Shown: positions 43,811-52,566 of the stretch, piece by piece
Position numbering within the stretch: position 1 is the stretch's first letter
Layout: each line of letters starts with the position of its first letter
Source of the DNA: Pseudocolwellia sp048296855
GTDB taxonomy: Bacteria > Pseudomonadota > Gammaproteobacteria > Enterobacterales > Alteromonadaceae
Reading direction: 5' to 3' (one strand)
DNA length: 64,000 nucleotides
NCBI GenBank assembly: GCA_048296855.1
Contig: CP182631.1
Position numbers and translations under genes: made by a program
The notes under the pieces: generated by a model
What the model saw: the letters and a program-made list of their open reading frames with translations, nothing else
Told to the model about the DNA's origin: nothing
Databases searched by the model: none

Positions 43811-44122
43811 ATGAGCAATGTAACAGTAATTAAAGCTGAAGATTTTGAACAAGAAGTAACGGCACACAAAGGTGCAGTATTAGTAGACTTTTTTGCTGAG
43901 TGGTGTGGACCTTGTAAAATGATTGCACCATTACTTGATCAAGTATCTGAAGAAAATAGCGAATTGAAAATCGTAAAAATTGATGCAGACCATGCACAAG
44001 AGTTAATGACTAAGTTTGGCATCAGAGGCATCCCTACTTTATTACTATTTAAAGATGGCGAATTAAGTGCAACTAAAGTTGGCGCATTATCTTTAACACA
44101 GTTAAAAGAGTTTGTTGCTTAA
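43811..44122 (+). CDS. trxA: thioredoxin
   Basis: A 103-aa classical thioredoxin. The redox pair is Cys32/Cys35 in FFAEWCGPCKM, with the buried Asp26 in VLVDFF and the cis-Pro in GIRGIPTLLLFKDGE. It reduces protein disulphides using thioredoxin reductase. Because it is divergent from a LysR regulator and not beside rho (the usual trxA context), it may be a second, regulated thioredoxin. A strong terminator follows. Confidence 0.95.
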   Translation: MSNVTVIKAEDFEQEVTAHKGAVLVDFFAEWCGPCKMIAPLLDQVSEENSELKIVKIDADHAQELMTKFGIRGIPTLLLFKDGELSATKVGALSLTQLKEFVA

Positions 44123-44163
44123 TTAGCACTTATTTAACCTATTCACCATAGGTAAAGATCAGA

Positions 44164-44203
44164 AAAGCCTGTAATGATATCACTATCATTACGGGCTTTT
44201 TTA
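44164..44203 (+). terminator. rho-independent terminator of trxA
   Basis: AAAGCCTGTAATGATA / TATCATTACGGGCTTT with a TCAC loop and a T-run, 42 bp after trxA. Confidence 0.88.
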
Positions 44204-44230
44204 TAAGCGAATATTCTACAAATTTGGTAT

Positions 44231-45583
44231 CTAAAGCGAATGTAAAAACACCATAGCAATGGCCGTTGGACAAACTACCTTGGTGTAAACAGGCCAAACC
44301 TTCCAGAAAAAACTCTCTTCAATTGACTCGTTACCTTGCTTAATTTCGTCTAGCAGCGAATTACGTTGCCATATCCAACCCACAAATACACAACAAAGCA
44401 TAGCTACAATTGGCTGTCCGTATTTAGTAGACAAGGTAATTACTAAGCCAAACAAGCTCTCGAAATTAGCCATAATAATAACGCTCAGTAAAAAAATACC
44501 AATACCAATAGTAATAGAAGCTTTTTTACGTTCTATATTATGTCGCTCTACCGCATAAGAAACTGGCCCTTCAAGCATTGAGATAGAAGATGTTAGCGCC
44601 GCAATCGTCATTAAAGCAAAAAAGCCGATAGCAACAAACAGCCCTACTCCACCCATGCTTTCAAATAAACTAGGTAGTACGGTAAATACCAAGGTATCTT
44701 CTGATAATAAACTGCCGTCAGCAGCAAATATTTCTACACCTTGTGCTTGAGCCACATACATAGCAGGAATAATTAATAAACCCGCTAAAAAAGCGATTGA
44801 TACATCAATTAACGTAACCTGTGCACCTAAGCTCACCATATTTTCTTTTTTAGAAATGTAAGAGCCGTAGATCACCATAACACTCGTACCTAAAGATAAA
44901 GAGAAAAAAGCTTGCCCTAAAGCACTTAACAATAGCGTGGGTTCAAAAATACGGGAGAAATCAGGATTAAGGTAAGCTTCTAAGCCTTCGCTAGCCCCCT
45001 CTAAAGTAAGCACATAGCCGATTAAAACAAGCAGCAAAGTAAGCATTAATGGCATTAATCGTTTAGACCACTTTTCAATACCCTCTTCAACACCACGAGA
45101 AATAATAAAAATAGTTAAACTAACAAATATTGCCGTAAAAATGAGGTTTCGTTCGAAGGAAAAAGCCACCAGCCAATGAGCACTTTCTACACTACCTATT
45201 AATTTAGCCACAGGTTCAGCGGTATGAGCAATCATCCAACCTGCAACTATCCCGTAAAAGCTTAAAATTAATGCTGCACATATAACGCCAGCAAAACCTA
45301 CAACAAAAGCAAAGCGTTTTTGAAATAAGCTTTTAGACATTTTTTGAAGTGAAGTAACCGCATTAGCTTGCCCATAACGACCAATTAATATTTCGGCCAT
45401 AAATGCAGGATAGGCTAAACAAAATGCTAACACCAAATACATAAGTACAAAGGCAGCACCACCATTACTGGCTGTTTGCGTAGGAAAGCCCCAAATATTG
45501 CCTAAACCAACCGCAGAACCTGCAGCCGCCATAATAAAACCTAGTCGCGAACTAAATCCGCCTCTACTTCCAGCCATGAACAT
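44231..45583 (-). CDS. Na+-dependent neurotransmitter:sodium symporter (NSS) family transporter
   Basis: A 450-aa transporter of the LeuT/SNF fold, with about 11-12 TM helices. TM1 has the unwound Na+ site region AAAGSAVGLGNIWGFPTQTASNG (first 20 residues diagnostic), followed by FFSLSLGTSVMVIYGSY and ALTSSISMLEGPVSY. It would import an amino acid or related solute with Na+. Eleven-TM bacterial NSS proteins of this kind are common in marine bacteria. The substrate cannot be predicted. Monocistronic. Confidence 0.9.
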   Translation of the reverse strand: MFMAGSRGGFSSRLGFIMAAAGSAVGLGNIWGFPTQTASNGGAAFVLMYLVLAFCLAYPAFMAEILIGRYGQANAVTSLQKMSKSLFQKRFAFVVGFAGVICAALILSFYGIVAGWMIAHTAEPVAKLIGSVESAHWLVAFSFERNLIFTAIFVSLTIFIISRGVEEGIEKWSKRLMPLMLTLLLVLIGYVLTLEGASEGLEAYLNPDFSRIFEPTLLLSALGQAFFSLSLGTSVMVIYGSYISKKENMVSLGAQVTLIDVSIAFLAGLLIIPAMYVAQAQGVEIFAADGSLLSEDTLVFTVLPSLFESMGGVGLFVAIGFFALMTIAALTSSISMLEGPVSYAVERHNIERKKASITIGIGIFLLSVIIMANFESLFGLVITLSTKYGQPIVAMLCCVFVGWIWQRNSLLDEIKQGNESIEESFFWKVWPVYTKVVCPTAIAMVFLHSL

Positions 45584-45768
45584 CTATCTTTTTTATTAGG
45601 ATCATAACGGAGTAATTTACTTAATGTATTCGCAAAACAACAGTATTAATTTAATAAACCCGTGTTTAGGTTGAAGATTGCACAATTTTAAGTGTAAAGA
45701 TTTTAGTACCGGTGAGTTGACATAAAATAGATAAATAAAGGAATAATATTAAAAAGAAGATAAAGAAA

Positions 45769-45808
45769 GCCTCTTTATTTTCATTCATACATATGAAGAT
45801 AAAGAGGC
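45769..45808 (-). terminator. terminator of yajQ
   Basis: GCCTCTTTATTTTCAT / ATGAAGATAAAGAGGC with one mismatch and an 8-nt loop, followed on the minus strand by TTTCTTTATCTTC. It lies 20 bp after the yajQ stop. Confidence 0.8.
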
Positions 45809-45827
45809 TCATATAAACAACGACAAC

Positions 45828-46310
45828 TTAGTCTCTAAAGTTATTAAACTGAAATGATTGCTCTAAATCAGCTTCGCGCACAAGTTGCATAACTTGTTGT
45901 AAATCATCGCGCTTTTTACCGGTAACACGTACTTGCTCGCCTTGAATAGCGGCTTGTACTTTTAACTTACTGTCTTTAATTAATTTAACCACTTTTTTCG
46001 CTACGGGTTGTTCAATACCTTCTTGAAAAGAAAGGGTTTGAGTAACGGTTTTGCCTGAAAACTCAGCTTTAGACACAGTAAGTGCTTTAGCATCAATATT
46101 ACGTTTAGCCAGATTACCTCGTAACATGGTAACTAACTGTTGTAATTGCATTTCTGCTTCTGCTTTAATGATAACGGTTGGTTTTTTCCATTCAATACTT
46201 GCTGTAACACCTCTAAAATCAAAACGAGTTTCTAGCTCTTTTTTAGTGTTGTTGGTTGCATTAAGTACTTCTTCCATATTAATTTCAGAAACGATATCCA
46301 TTGATGGCAT
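45828..46310 (-). CDS. yajQ: YajQ-family nucleotide/c-di-GMP-binding protein
   Basis: A 160-aa protein. I start at ATG 46310 (MPSMDIVSEINMEEV), the usual N-terminus of the family, not at the in-frame 46346 start, which would add an atypical tail. It has the two-domain layout with FDFRGVTASIEWK, LRGNLAKRNIDAKAL, FQEGIEQPVAKKVVKLIKD and VTGKKRDDLQQVMQLVRE. YajQ homologues bind cyclic di-GMP or nucleotides and RNA in several species. Standard length. Confidence 0.95.
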   Translation of the reverse strand: MPSMDIVSEINMEEVLNATNNTKKELETRFDFRGVTASIEWKKPTVIIKAEAEMQLQQLVTMLRGNLAKRNIDAKALTVSKAEFSGKTVTQTLSFQEGIEQPVAKKVVKLIKDSKLKVQAAIQGEQVRVTGKKRDDLQQVMQLVREADLEQSFQFNNFRD

Positions 46311-46491
46311 AATTTTTCTCTTTTTAAAACAAAATACGATAGGCAAATAATAACAGTCTGATACTCGATAACCAATATTAAGCTGATAATAATGCTGAAT
46401 ATTTGCCTACATTTAAACGAATATACGTTGGAATAGGCTTATTCCATCATGTTATGATGAGGGTAAATCTTCTCCCTTTGTTGTTAACTTT

Positions 46492-46845
46492 ATGAAATAT
46501 CTCCATCACTTACTTTTTTTCCTTGTTATATTGGTGTCTGTGGTGATGCTAACTATTTCAAATGAAGTACGAGAAGTCGTTTTTCAATTGACTAAAATTG
46601 ATACTATTGGCCATTTTATTGGTTTTTTCTGCTTAACATGGATTTTAAATAGTTTATTTAAATTACCTTTGTTTAATTTAGCTATTTGTTTGGTTTTATA
46701 TTCAGGACTTACTGAAATCGGTCAGTATTATTTAGGCTTTAGAAATGGTGAATTTAGAGATTTTATTGCTGACGTTATTGGTATTGGAACCTTCGTTATT
46801 ATTAAATGGATGGTAGTGGTTTACGGTAGAAAAGAAACGATATGA
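46492..46845 (+). CDS. VanZ-family membrane protein
   Basis: A 117-aa protein with four hydrophobic segments (LHHLLFFLVILVSVVML, TIGHFIGFFCLTWIL, LAICLVLYSGLTEIGQYYLG, ADVIGIGTFVIIKWMVV). The Glu in GLTEIGQ and the Arg/Asp in NGEFRDFIADVIG match the VanZ/YutG pattern. Role unknown. It overlaps the next gene by ATGA (46842-46845), so the two are translationally coupled. Confidence 0.85.
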   Translation: MKYLHHLLFFLVILVSVVMLTISNEVREVVFQLTKIDTIGHFIGFFCLTWILNSLFKLPLFNLAICLVLYSGLTEIGQYYLGFRNGEFRDFIADVIGIGTFVIIKWMVVVYGRKETI

Positions 46846-47786
46846 CCAGCGTTTCGGCTTCAGTGACCACTCAACCGACAACCAATGTAATGATTGTCGG
46901 TTCTGGAGCTATTGGTTTATTATGGTATAGCCATTTTTATTTATGTAGCAACAAAGCTGTTAACTGTTTTTTATATCAGTCCCCTACTCGAAAAACCTTA
47001 CAACGTTCCATTTTATTTACCTCGCTAAGTAATCAAAAAACAACCTTTCCAAGTAAAGTGATCACTAGCAGCAACGAGCATGCAATAGATATTATTTTAG
47101 TGTGTGTTAAAAGCTATCAACTCAATCAAGCCATTGCTGACATACACCCTTTTATTACAGCTAATACTCTCGTAATAACGACTCATAACGGTTTAGGGGC
47201 TCTAAATACTGAATCTGCACAGTTTTTACAAAACAATAATGTATTCGACTTACTTACCACGCACGGTTGCTTAAAACTTTCTGATAATGAGATAGTTCAT
47301 ACGGGTGCAGGTATTTCTCATCTAGGCCGAAAATTTGGGAAAGAAAGTCCGTTACTTGAAACAAAAACAACACAGTTACTACATTCGGTATTACCTGATG
47401 TTATTTGGTGTGACGATATATTATCGAAACAATGGTTAAAGTTAGCGATTAACTGTGTAATAAACCCATTAACAGCCTTATACGATATTAAAAATGGCGA
47501 TCTAATTCACGAGAAGTTTGAGAATACAATCAACCAACTAATAGATGAAATAGTAGTTATAGCCCATTTAAAAAACATAAGTTTGAATAAAGAAAGCTTA
47601 AAAGAAACCGTATATTTAGTTGCGCAAAATACCGCAAAAAATAGTTCGTCAATGCGATGTGATGTACAGCAAGGTAGGCAAACAGAAGTGGAATATATTA
47701 ATGGTTATATTCACCGATTAGGGCAAGAATTGAATATTCCTACCCCAAAAAACACTGAGCTATATCAAAGGGTGTTAGCCTTATAG
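46842..47786 (+). CDS. panE: 2-dehydropantoate 2-reductase
   Basis: A 314-aa NADPH-dependent reductase making pantoate for coenzyme A. It has IVGSGAIGLLWYSH at the N-terminus, ILVCVKSYQLNQAI, VITTHNGLGAL and SSMRCDVQQGRQTEVEYING near the end, with the conserved Lys in WLKLAINCVINPLTAL. The first ~15 residues before the Rossmann strand are a little longer than usual. It is coupled to the vanZ-like gene by a 4-bp overlap and converges with thiI. Confidence 0.9.
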   Translation: MTSVSASVTTQPTTNVMIVGSGAIGLLWYSHFYLCSNKAVNCFLYQSPTRKTLQRSILFTSLSNQKTTFPSKVITSSNEHAIDIILVCVKSYQLNQAIADIHPFITANTLVITTHNGLGALNTESAQFLQNNNVFDLLTTHGCLKLSDNEIVHTGAGISHLGRKFGKESPLLETKTTQLLHSVLPDVIWCDDILSKQWLKLAINCVINPLTALYDIKNGDLIHEKFENTINQLIDEIVVIAHLKNISLNKESLKETVYLVAQNTAKNSSSMRCDVQQGRQTEVEYINGYIHRLGQELNIPTPKNTELYQRVLAL

Positions 47787-47807
47787 CTCAGTAATGATGA
47801 ATGTAAA

Positions 47808-49262
47808 TTACGGACGGTAAACTTTAACATTGGTAAAGCCATTATCTAATAAATACAAGGCTTGCAGCTTACTCATAACACCTTGGTCGCAATAAAGAAA
47901 ATAGTCTTTGTCTTTCGCTAAATCGCCAAATTTTGTCGCCAGTTTATAAAATGGAATGTGAATAACTTCTACTTTATCTAATTCTAGCGGGTTATTGTCT
48001 TCTTCTTCAGGGCTTCTAATATCAACAACAATGGCGCTTTCATCAAGTTGGTCGACCATTTCTACCGCTTTAATTTCAGCTTCTGTTTCTGTAGCAATAT
48101 CACGAATATCATATAAACGAGTATTCTTTACTACGTCGTCTAAAATATCAAAATCGAAGTTACTTTCTTCCTGTTCAATTTTAGATAACACCGCTTTAAC
48201 CGTAGGTTTGTTTGAGATAACACCACAGTATTCAGGAATCGTTTTAGAGAAGTCTTCAGTACCTATTTGACGAGCAATATCGATAATGTCTTGTTTATCG
48301 TAAGCTGTTAATGGCCTTAGAATTAAGGTCTCGGTTACACGATCAATCACATTTAAGTTGGTTAGCGTTTGGCTAGAAACCTGCCCTAATGCTTCACCAG
48401 TAACTAACGCTTGTATTTTAGCGCGTGCTGCCACTTTTTCTGCTGCACGCATCATCATACGTTTTAGAATAACGCCCATTTGACCGTTTTCTACTTTCTC
48501 TAAAATTTCAGCCACTACAGGTTCAAAATCAATAGCAAAAAACTTAACTTTATGAGACGCACCAAACTTGTTCCATAAATAGTAACTGACTTGCTTAACA
48601 CCAATTTCGTGAGCTGAACCACCTAAGTTAAAGAAACAATAATGAGTACGAGCACCCTTTTTGATCATTTGATAACTGGCAACCGCTGAGTCAAACCCCC
48701 CCGACATAAGCGATAATACGTCTTCTTGCGTGGCAATTGGAAAACCACCTAAACCTTTATGACGTTCAGTAACAATAAACAGTTTTTCATTTTTAATTTC
48801 TAAATGAATAGTAACGTCTGGCTTACTTAATTTTACTTTAGCTGACTCAACCGCTTGATTTAAGCCGCCACCAACATATTGCTCAACTTGAATAGATTTA
48901 AAGTCGTGGTTACCCGTACGTTTTACGCGAACACAAAAGGTTTTGTTTTCAATCGTTTTGGCATGTAAAGCAATTGTTTTTTCGTAAATGCTATGCAAAT
49001 CAGTAAAATCTGTTTGCTCAACCTCTAAAAACATCGGAATACCAGGAACGCATTTCAGGGTTTCAATCACCTTTTTACGATTTTCTGGAGAATCGTTAGG
49101 TGTGTTTACTTCAATGTTGTCCCACGTCATACGGGCAGTAATTTGTTCGTCTACACGACGAAGCACAGTTTTAAGATTAGATTCTAATATTTTAGTAAAA
49201 CGCTTACGTACAGGCCTACTTTTAATGGTGATTTCAGACTGCAACTTTACAATAAATTTCAT
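47808..49262 (-). CDS. thiI: tRNA 4-thiouridine synthase with rhodanese domain
   Basis: A 484-aa ThiI. It has the N-terminal ferredoxin-like and THUMP domains, the PP-loop LSLMSGGFDSAVASYQM that adenylates U8 of tRNA, and a C-terminal rhodanese-like domain with the persulphide Cys458 in FLYCDQGVMS. The enzyme thiolates tRNA and, in enterics, transfers sulphur for thiamine thiazole. Neighbouring pomAB and xseB-ispA-dxs form the same block in Vibrio, Shewanella and related bacteria. Start ATG 49262. Confidence 0.97.
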   Translation of the reverse strand: MKFIVKLQSEITIKSRPVRKRFTKILESNLKTVLRRVDEQITARMTWDNIEVNTPNDSPENRKKVIETLKCVPGIPMFLEVEQTDFTDLHSIYEKTIALHAKTIENKTFCVRVKRTGNHDFKSIQVEQYVGGGLNQAVESAKVKLSKPDVTIHLEIKNEKLFIVTERHKGLGGFPIATQEDVLSLMSGGFDSAVASYQMIKKGARTHYCFFNLGGSAHEIGVKQVSYYLWNKFGASHKVKFFAIDFEPVVAEILEKVENGQMGVILKRMMMRAAEKVAARAKIQALVTGEALGQVSSQTLTNLNVIDRVTETLILRPLTAYDKQDIIDIARQIGTEDFSKTIPEYCGVISNKPTVKAVLSKIEQEESNFDFDILDDVVKNTRLYDIRDIATETEAEIKAVEMVDQLDESAIVVDIRSPEEEDNNPLELDKVEVIHIPFYKLATKFGDLAKDKDYFLYCDQGVMSKLQALYLLDNGFTNVKVYRP

Positions 49263-49388
49263 GGACGCTAATACCTAACAAATGTACTTCAAAAATAATG
49301 GCGCGAATTATACACGATAAATAAGGCTATTTAGGATAATTTTTTCTCATGAAGGTAATCTCAACCTTACTGGATGTAAGCGAGGTAT

Positions 49389-49446
49389 ATACCTGTTACC
49401 AATCAAGGTACGTATTTCAGAGTGTATCTTGAATGGTAAAGGGTAT
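49389..49446. repeat. ATACC-type palindromic repeat, second copy
   Basis: ATACCTGTTACCAATCAAGG and ATCTTGAATGGTAAAGGGTAT flank a TATTTCAGAG core, in the 187-bp gap between pomB and thiI. Its right arm ends 3 bp before the pomB stop at 49450. It closely resembles 27619-27673. Confidence 0.7.
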
Positions 49447-49449
49447 ATG

Positions 49450-50388
49450 TTATTGAATAATAGACACTGGCTCTGTTTCTTTTGCTTTACCTTGATTAAT
49501 CGCAATTTCAACACGGCGATTTTTACGTCGATTAAGTGCATTATTATTAGGCACTAAAGGTTGAGCATCGGCATGGCCAGCAACCACTAATCGGCTTTGA
49601 TCAAAGTCAGGCACTTTTATAATTTCATGGGCTATTGCTACCGCTCGCTTACTTGATAAATCCCAATTTGACGTAAATAACTCAGAGCTAATACCTTGGT
49701 TATCGGTATGGCCTGATATCATTATTTCTCCAGGTATAGTCATTAACAGCTCACCTATTTCTCGAATAATAGGTCTGAACTGCGGTTGTAAAAAAGCTGA
49801 ACCAGATGGAAACGAGCCGTTTTCACGAATACGAATAATAACTTGTTGCCCTAAAGATTCTAACTCTATGGCACCATCTTGAATTTGCTTGTCTAGCTGG
49901 TCGGCTATTTTCTTTATTAATTCATTAACTTGTTCTTGAGAGGCCTTTTGTTCATCTTCTGCGGATTGCTTAACTTCTTGAGCAGCTTGCTCGTTAGCCG
50001 TACTTTGAGACTGGCCACCACGCTGTGTGCCACGTTGTTCTTGACGCCCCCCCGCAGATGTTTCATCACCCGCCTGAAACTCTAGCATTTGCTGAGTCAT
50101 TTCTACGGTTTGTTGTTGAATAACTTCAATTGGCGTGGGTTCAGGCTTACCCGGTCTAAATTCTTGAGCAATAATACTGGTGCCTTTAGGGATATCTTTT
50201 ACTTCAATTTTATTTTGTACACCAAAGGCAAACTTCATTGAGCCAGCGATTTGCTTAAATTTCAAAACATCCATTTCAGAAAAAGATAATAGCAACACGA
50301 AAAAGCACATTAGCAATGACATTAAATCAGCGAACGTTCCCATCCAAGCAGGCAGACCTGGGGGCGGACATTTACATTCTTCTTCCAT
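49450..50388 (-). CDS. pomB: flagellar motor stator protein PomB (MotB family, Na+-type)
   Basis: A 312-aa stator protein. One TM helix near the N-terminus, with ion-binding Asp21 in MGTFADLMSLLMCFFV, matches Vibrio PomB, and the Cys/Pro-rich MEEECKCPPPGLPAW head is typical. The middle (residues 110-160) is a Gln/Glu-rich linker with plug. The C-terminal OmpA domain (GEIMISGHTDNQGI, NRRKNRRVEI) grips peptidoglycan. It follows pomA by 11 bp. It supports a Na+-driven polar flagellum. Confidence 0.95.
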   Translation of the reverse strand: MEEECKCPPPGLPAWMGTFADLMSLLMCFFVLLLSFSEMDVLKFKQIAGSMKFAFGVQNKIEVKDIPKGTSIIAQEFRPGKPEPTPIEVIQQQTVEMTQQMLEFQAGDETSAGGRQEQRGTQRGGQSQSTANEQAAQEVKQSAEDEQKASQEQVNELIKKIADQLDKQIQDGAIELESLGQQVIIRIRENGSFPSGSAFLQPQFRPIIREIGELLMTIPGEIMISGHTDNQGISSELFTSNWDLSSKRAVAIAHEIIKVPDFDQSRLVVAGHADAQPLVPNNNALNRRKNRRVEIAINQGKAKETEPVSIIQ

Positions 50389-50399
50389 TCTAGCCTCCC

Positions 50400-51164
50400 C
50401 TATTCTTCATTTGTGTCGATGGTTCGCTTACCTTCAGCTAAATAATTTTTTAACAGCCCTTCAATAACGCGTGGGTTTTGACCATCTTGAATACCCAATA
50501 CAGCATCTAAAATAAGTTGCTGATTCATTTTTTCTTCATCGAGTCTTAGTTTTAATTTATTCGCGATAGGAATAGCAATTACGTTTGCTAAAAAAGCACC
50601 ATAGAGAGTCGTTAAAAGTGCAACCGCCATTGCCGGACCGATAGCTTTAGGATCATCCATGTTTGATAACATAGCAACCAAACCAATTAATGTACCTATC
50701 ATTCCCATAGCGGGAGCAACATCGGCAATGGCCATCATCATACCTATGCCTCTTTCATGGCGCTCGCTGGTAAGTGTGATATCTTTTTGCATGGTACCGC
50801 GGACTACATCGGCATCATGCCCATCTACCAACATATCAACGCCTTTTTGCATAAAAGCATTGGTAATTTCAGCTTCTTCTAATGCTAAAAAACCACCTTT
50901 ACGAGCTGCGTCTGCCATTTCAACAGATTTTTCAATTAGCTCTTCTGGCTTTTCAATTTTAAAGAGGAAGGCTTTACCACATATTTTACCTATACCGAAA
51001 AACTGCCCCATATTATAATTTGATAATACAACGAATAAAGATCCACAAAACACGATCAATATAGACTGAGTATCAACAAACATGCTGATATCACCACCTA
51101 AAATCATCGCCATTACAATAAAACCTATGGCGCCAACCATTCCAAGAAGCGTAGCTAAATCCAC
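50400..51164 (-). CDS. pomA: flagellar motor stator protein PomA (MotA family, Na+-type)
   Basis: A 254-aa four-TM stator subunit. It begins MDLATLLGMVGAIGFIVMAM, with later AIADVAPAMGMIGTLIGLVAML and GPAMAVALLTTLYGAFLANV, as in Vibrio PomA. The cytosolic loop contains EEAEITNAFMQKGVDMLVDG. It forms the ion channel with PomB and drives rotation on FliG. First gene of a two-gene operon, divergent from xseB. Confidence 0.95.
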   Translation of the reverse strand: MDLATLLGMVGAIGFIVMAMILGGDISMFVDTQSILIVFCGSLFVVLSNYNMGQFFGIGKICGKAFLFKIEKPEELIEKSVEMADAARKGGFLALEEAEITNAFMQKGVDMLVDGHDADVVRGTMQKDITLTSERHERGIGMMMAIADVAPAMGMIGTLIGLVAMLSNMDDPKAIGPAMAVALLTTLYGAFLANVIAIPIANKLKLRLDEEKMNQQLILDAVLGIQDGQNPRVIEGLLKNYLAEGKRTIDTNEE

Positions 51165-51387
51165 AAAATTCTCCTGTTCACATGCTTTCGTTGTACTTCA
51201 TAAAATAATAATACATTAACGATTTGGGTTACGCGAATACTAATAGCTTTATTATCGCCCGCAATGTCAATAACTTAAGTTCTTTTCATTAAAAGATAAC
51301 AATCAATTAATAAATCGACGCTAATTGACCAAAATGTTAAGCTAAGGTACCTTTGCGCCCATCTATTAAATGTAGCAGTAAAAAATA

Positions 51388-51639
51388 ATGGCTAGAAAAA
51401 AAATTGAAAATTTAAGCTTTGAAGAATCACTCAATGAACTTGAAGAAATTGTTCAAGACTTAGAGCAAGGAGAGCTTAGTTTAGAAGACTCGATGAGCCT
51501 TTTTGAAAGAGGTTTACATCTCAGTCAGGCTAGCCAAAATAAGCTTCAAGACGCTGAACAAAAAATTCAAATATTGATTGATAAAAACAATCCTGATGAA
51601 GGGTTAGCAACATTTAAATTAACACAGGAAGACAGCTAA
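51388..51639 (+). CDS. xseB: exodeoxyribonuclease VII small subunit
   Basis: An 83-aa helical protein with LSFEESLNELEEIVQDLEQG and LSLEDSMSLFERGLHLSQ, the standard XseB signature. It partners XseA (not in the window) to degrade single-stranded DNA. It is first in the xseB-ispA-dxs operon; ispA's GTG follows its stop directly. Confidence 0.95.
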   Translation: MARKKIENLSFEESLNELEEIVQDLEQGELSLEDSMSLFERGLHLSQASQNKLQDAEQKIQILIDKNNPDEGLATFKLTQEDS

Positions 51640-52530
51640 GTGAGTCAACTTCCTCAATTAGATGAATACCAGCAACGTGTTAATCAATTTCTTACCCATA
51701 AATTAGATCAGTTAGCGTGTAACGATGAGCGCTTATTAGAAGCCATGCGTTATGGCTTATTAATAGGTGGTAAACGCATGCGACCTTATTTAGCTTATAT
51801 TACCGGTATAAGTGTTGGCGCTAAGTTAGAAGATATTGATGGCGTAGCTGCCGCGTTAGAATGTATTCATGCATATTCGTTATTGCATGACGATTTACCT
51901 GCAATGGACGACGACGATTTAAGACGTGGCAACCCCACATGCCATAAAGCCTTTGACGAAGCGACTGCAATATTAGCTGGCGATGCTTTACAAACACTCG
52001 CGTTTGATATTTTAGCTAATCATCGTTTTTCAGAACCACTACAAAATAAACGTATTGGTTTTGTGCAACAATTGGTTAAAGCTTCAGGTTATCAAGGTAT
52101 GTGTGGCGGACAAGCATTAGATTTAGCCGCAACAGACAAATCTATTTCGTTAGAAGCACTGCAACATTTACATTCATTAAAAACAGGCGCTTTAATTGAA
52201 GCTTCTGTACTTATGGCAGCTGATTGCAGTAACAGTGTTTCTAATAAAGACAAAGAACAATTAAAACTTTTTGCACAACTTGTTGGTTTAGCTTATCAAG
52301 TAAGAGATGATATTATTGATATTACCTCAAGCGAAGAAGAGCTAGGAAAACCAGCGGGTTCAGACCTAGCAGCCAACAAAAGTACCTACCCAGCCTTACT
52401 CGGCTTAGAAGGTGCGCAACAAAAAGCTGACAACTTATACCAACAAGCGCTTCAAGCTTTGTCTACTTTACCTTACAATACCCACAGTTTAGCTGAATTT
52501 GCCACTTTTATAGTAAAACGCACCAGCTAG
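51640..52530 (+). CDS. ispA: farnesyl diphosphate synthase
   Basis: A 296-aa trans-prenyltransferase that makes farnesyl diphosphate from IPP and GPP/DMAPP. It has the first Asp-rich motif LLHDDLPAMDDDDLRRG, the second region YQVRDDIIDITSSEEELGKP, and GGKRMRPYLAYITG. The GTG start abuts the xseB TAA without a gap, implying coupling. dxs follows 36 bp later. Confidence 0.96.
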   Translation: MSQLPQLDEYQQRVNQFLTHKLDQLACNDERLLEAMRYGLLIGGKRMRPYLAYITGISVGAKLEDIDGVAAALECIHAYSLLHDDLPAMDDDDLRRGNPTCHKAFDEATAILAGDALQTLAFDILANHRFSEPLQNKRIGFVQQLVKASGYQGMCGGQALDLAATDKSISLEALQHLHSLKTGALIEASVLMAADCSNSVSNKDKEQLKLFAQLVGLAYQVRDDIIDITSSEEELGKPAGSDLAANKSTYPALLGLEGAQQKADNLYQQALQALSTLPYNTHSLAEFATFIVKRTS

Positions 52531-52566
52531 TTACCCGATATACATTAATAAGAATAATCAATAAAC

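Noticed and set aside
46311..46346. Longer YajQ start
   Set aside because: Adds 12 residues not typical of the family; MPSMDIVSE is the usual beginning.
49347..49541. 64-codon minus-strand frame over the pomB 3' end
   Set aside because: It overlaps the pomB coding sequence in another frame and the palindromic repeat.
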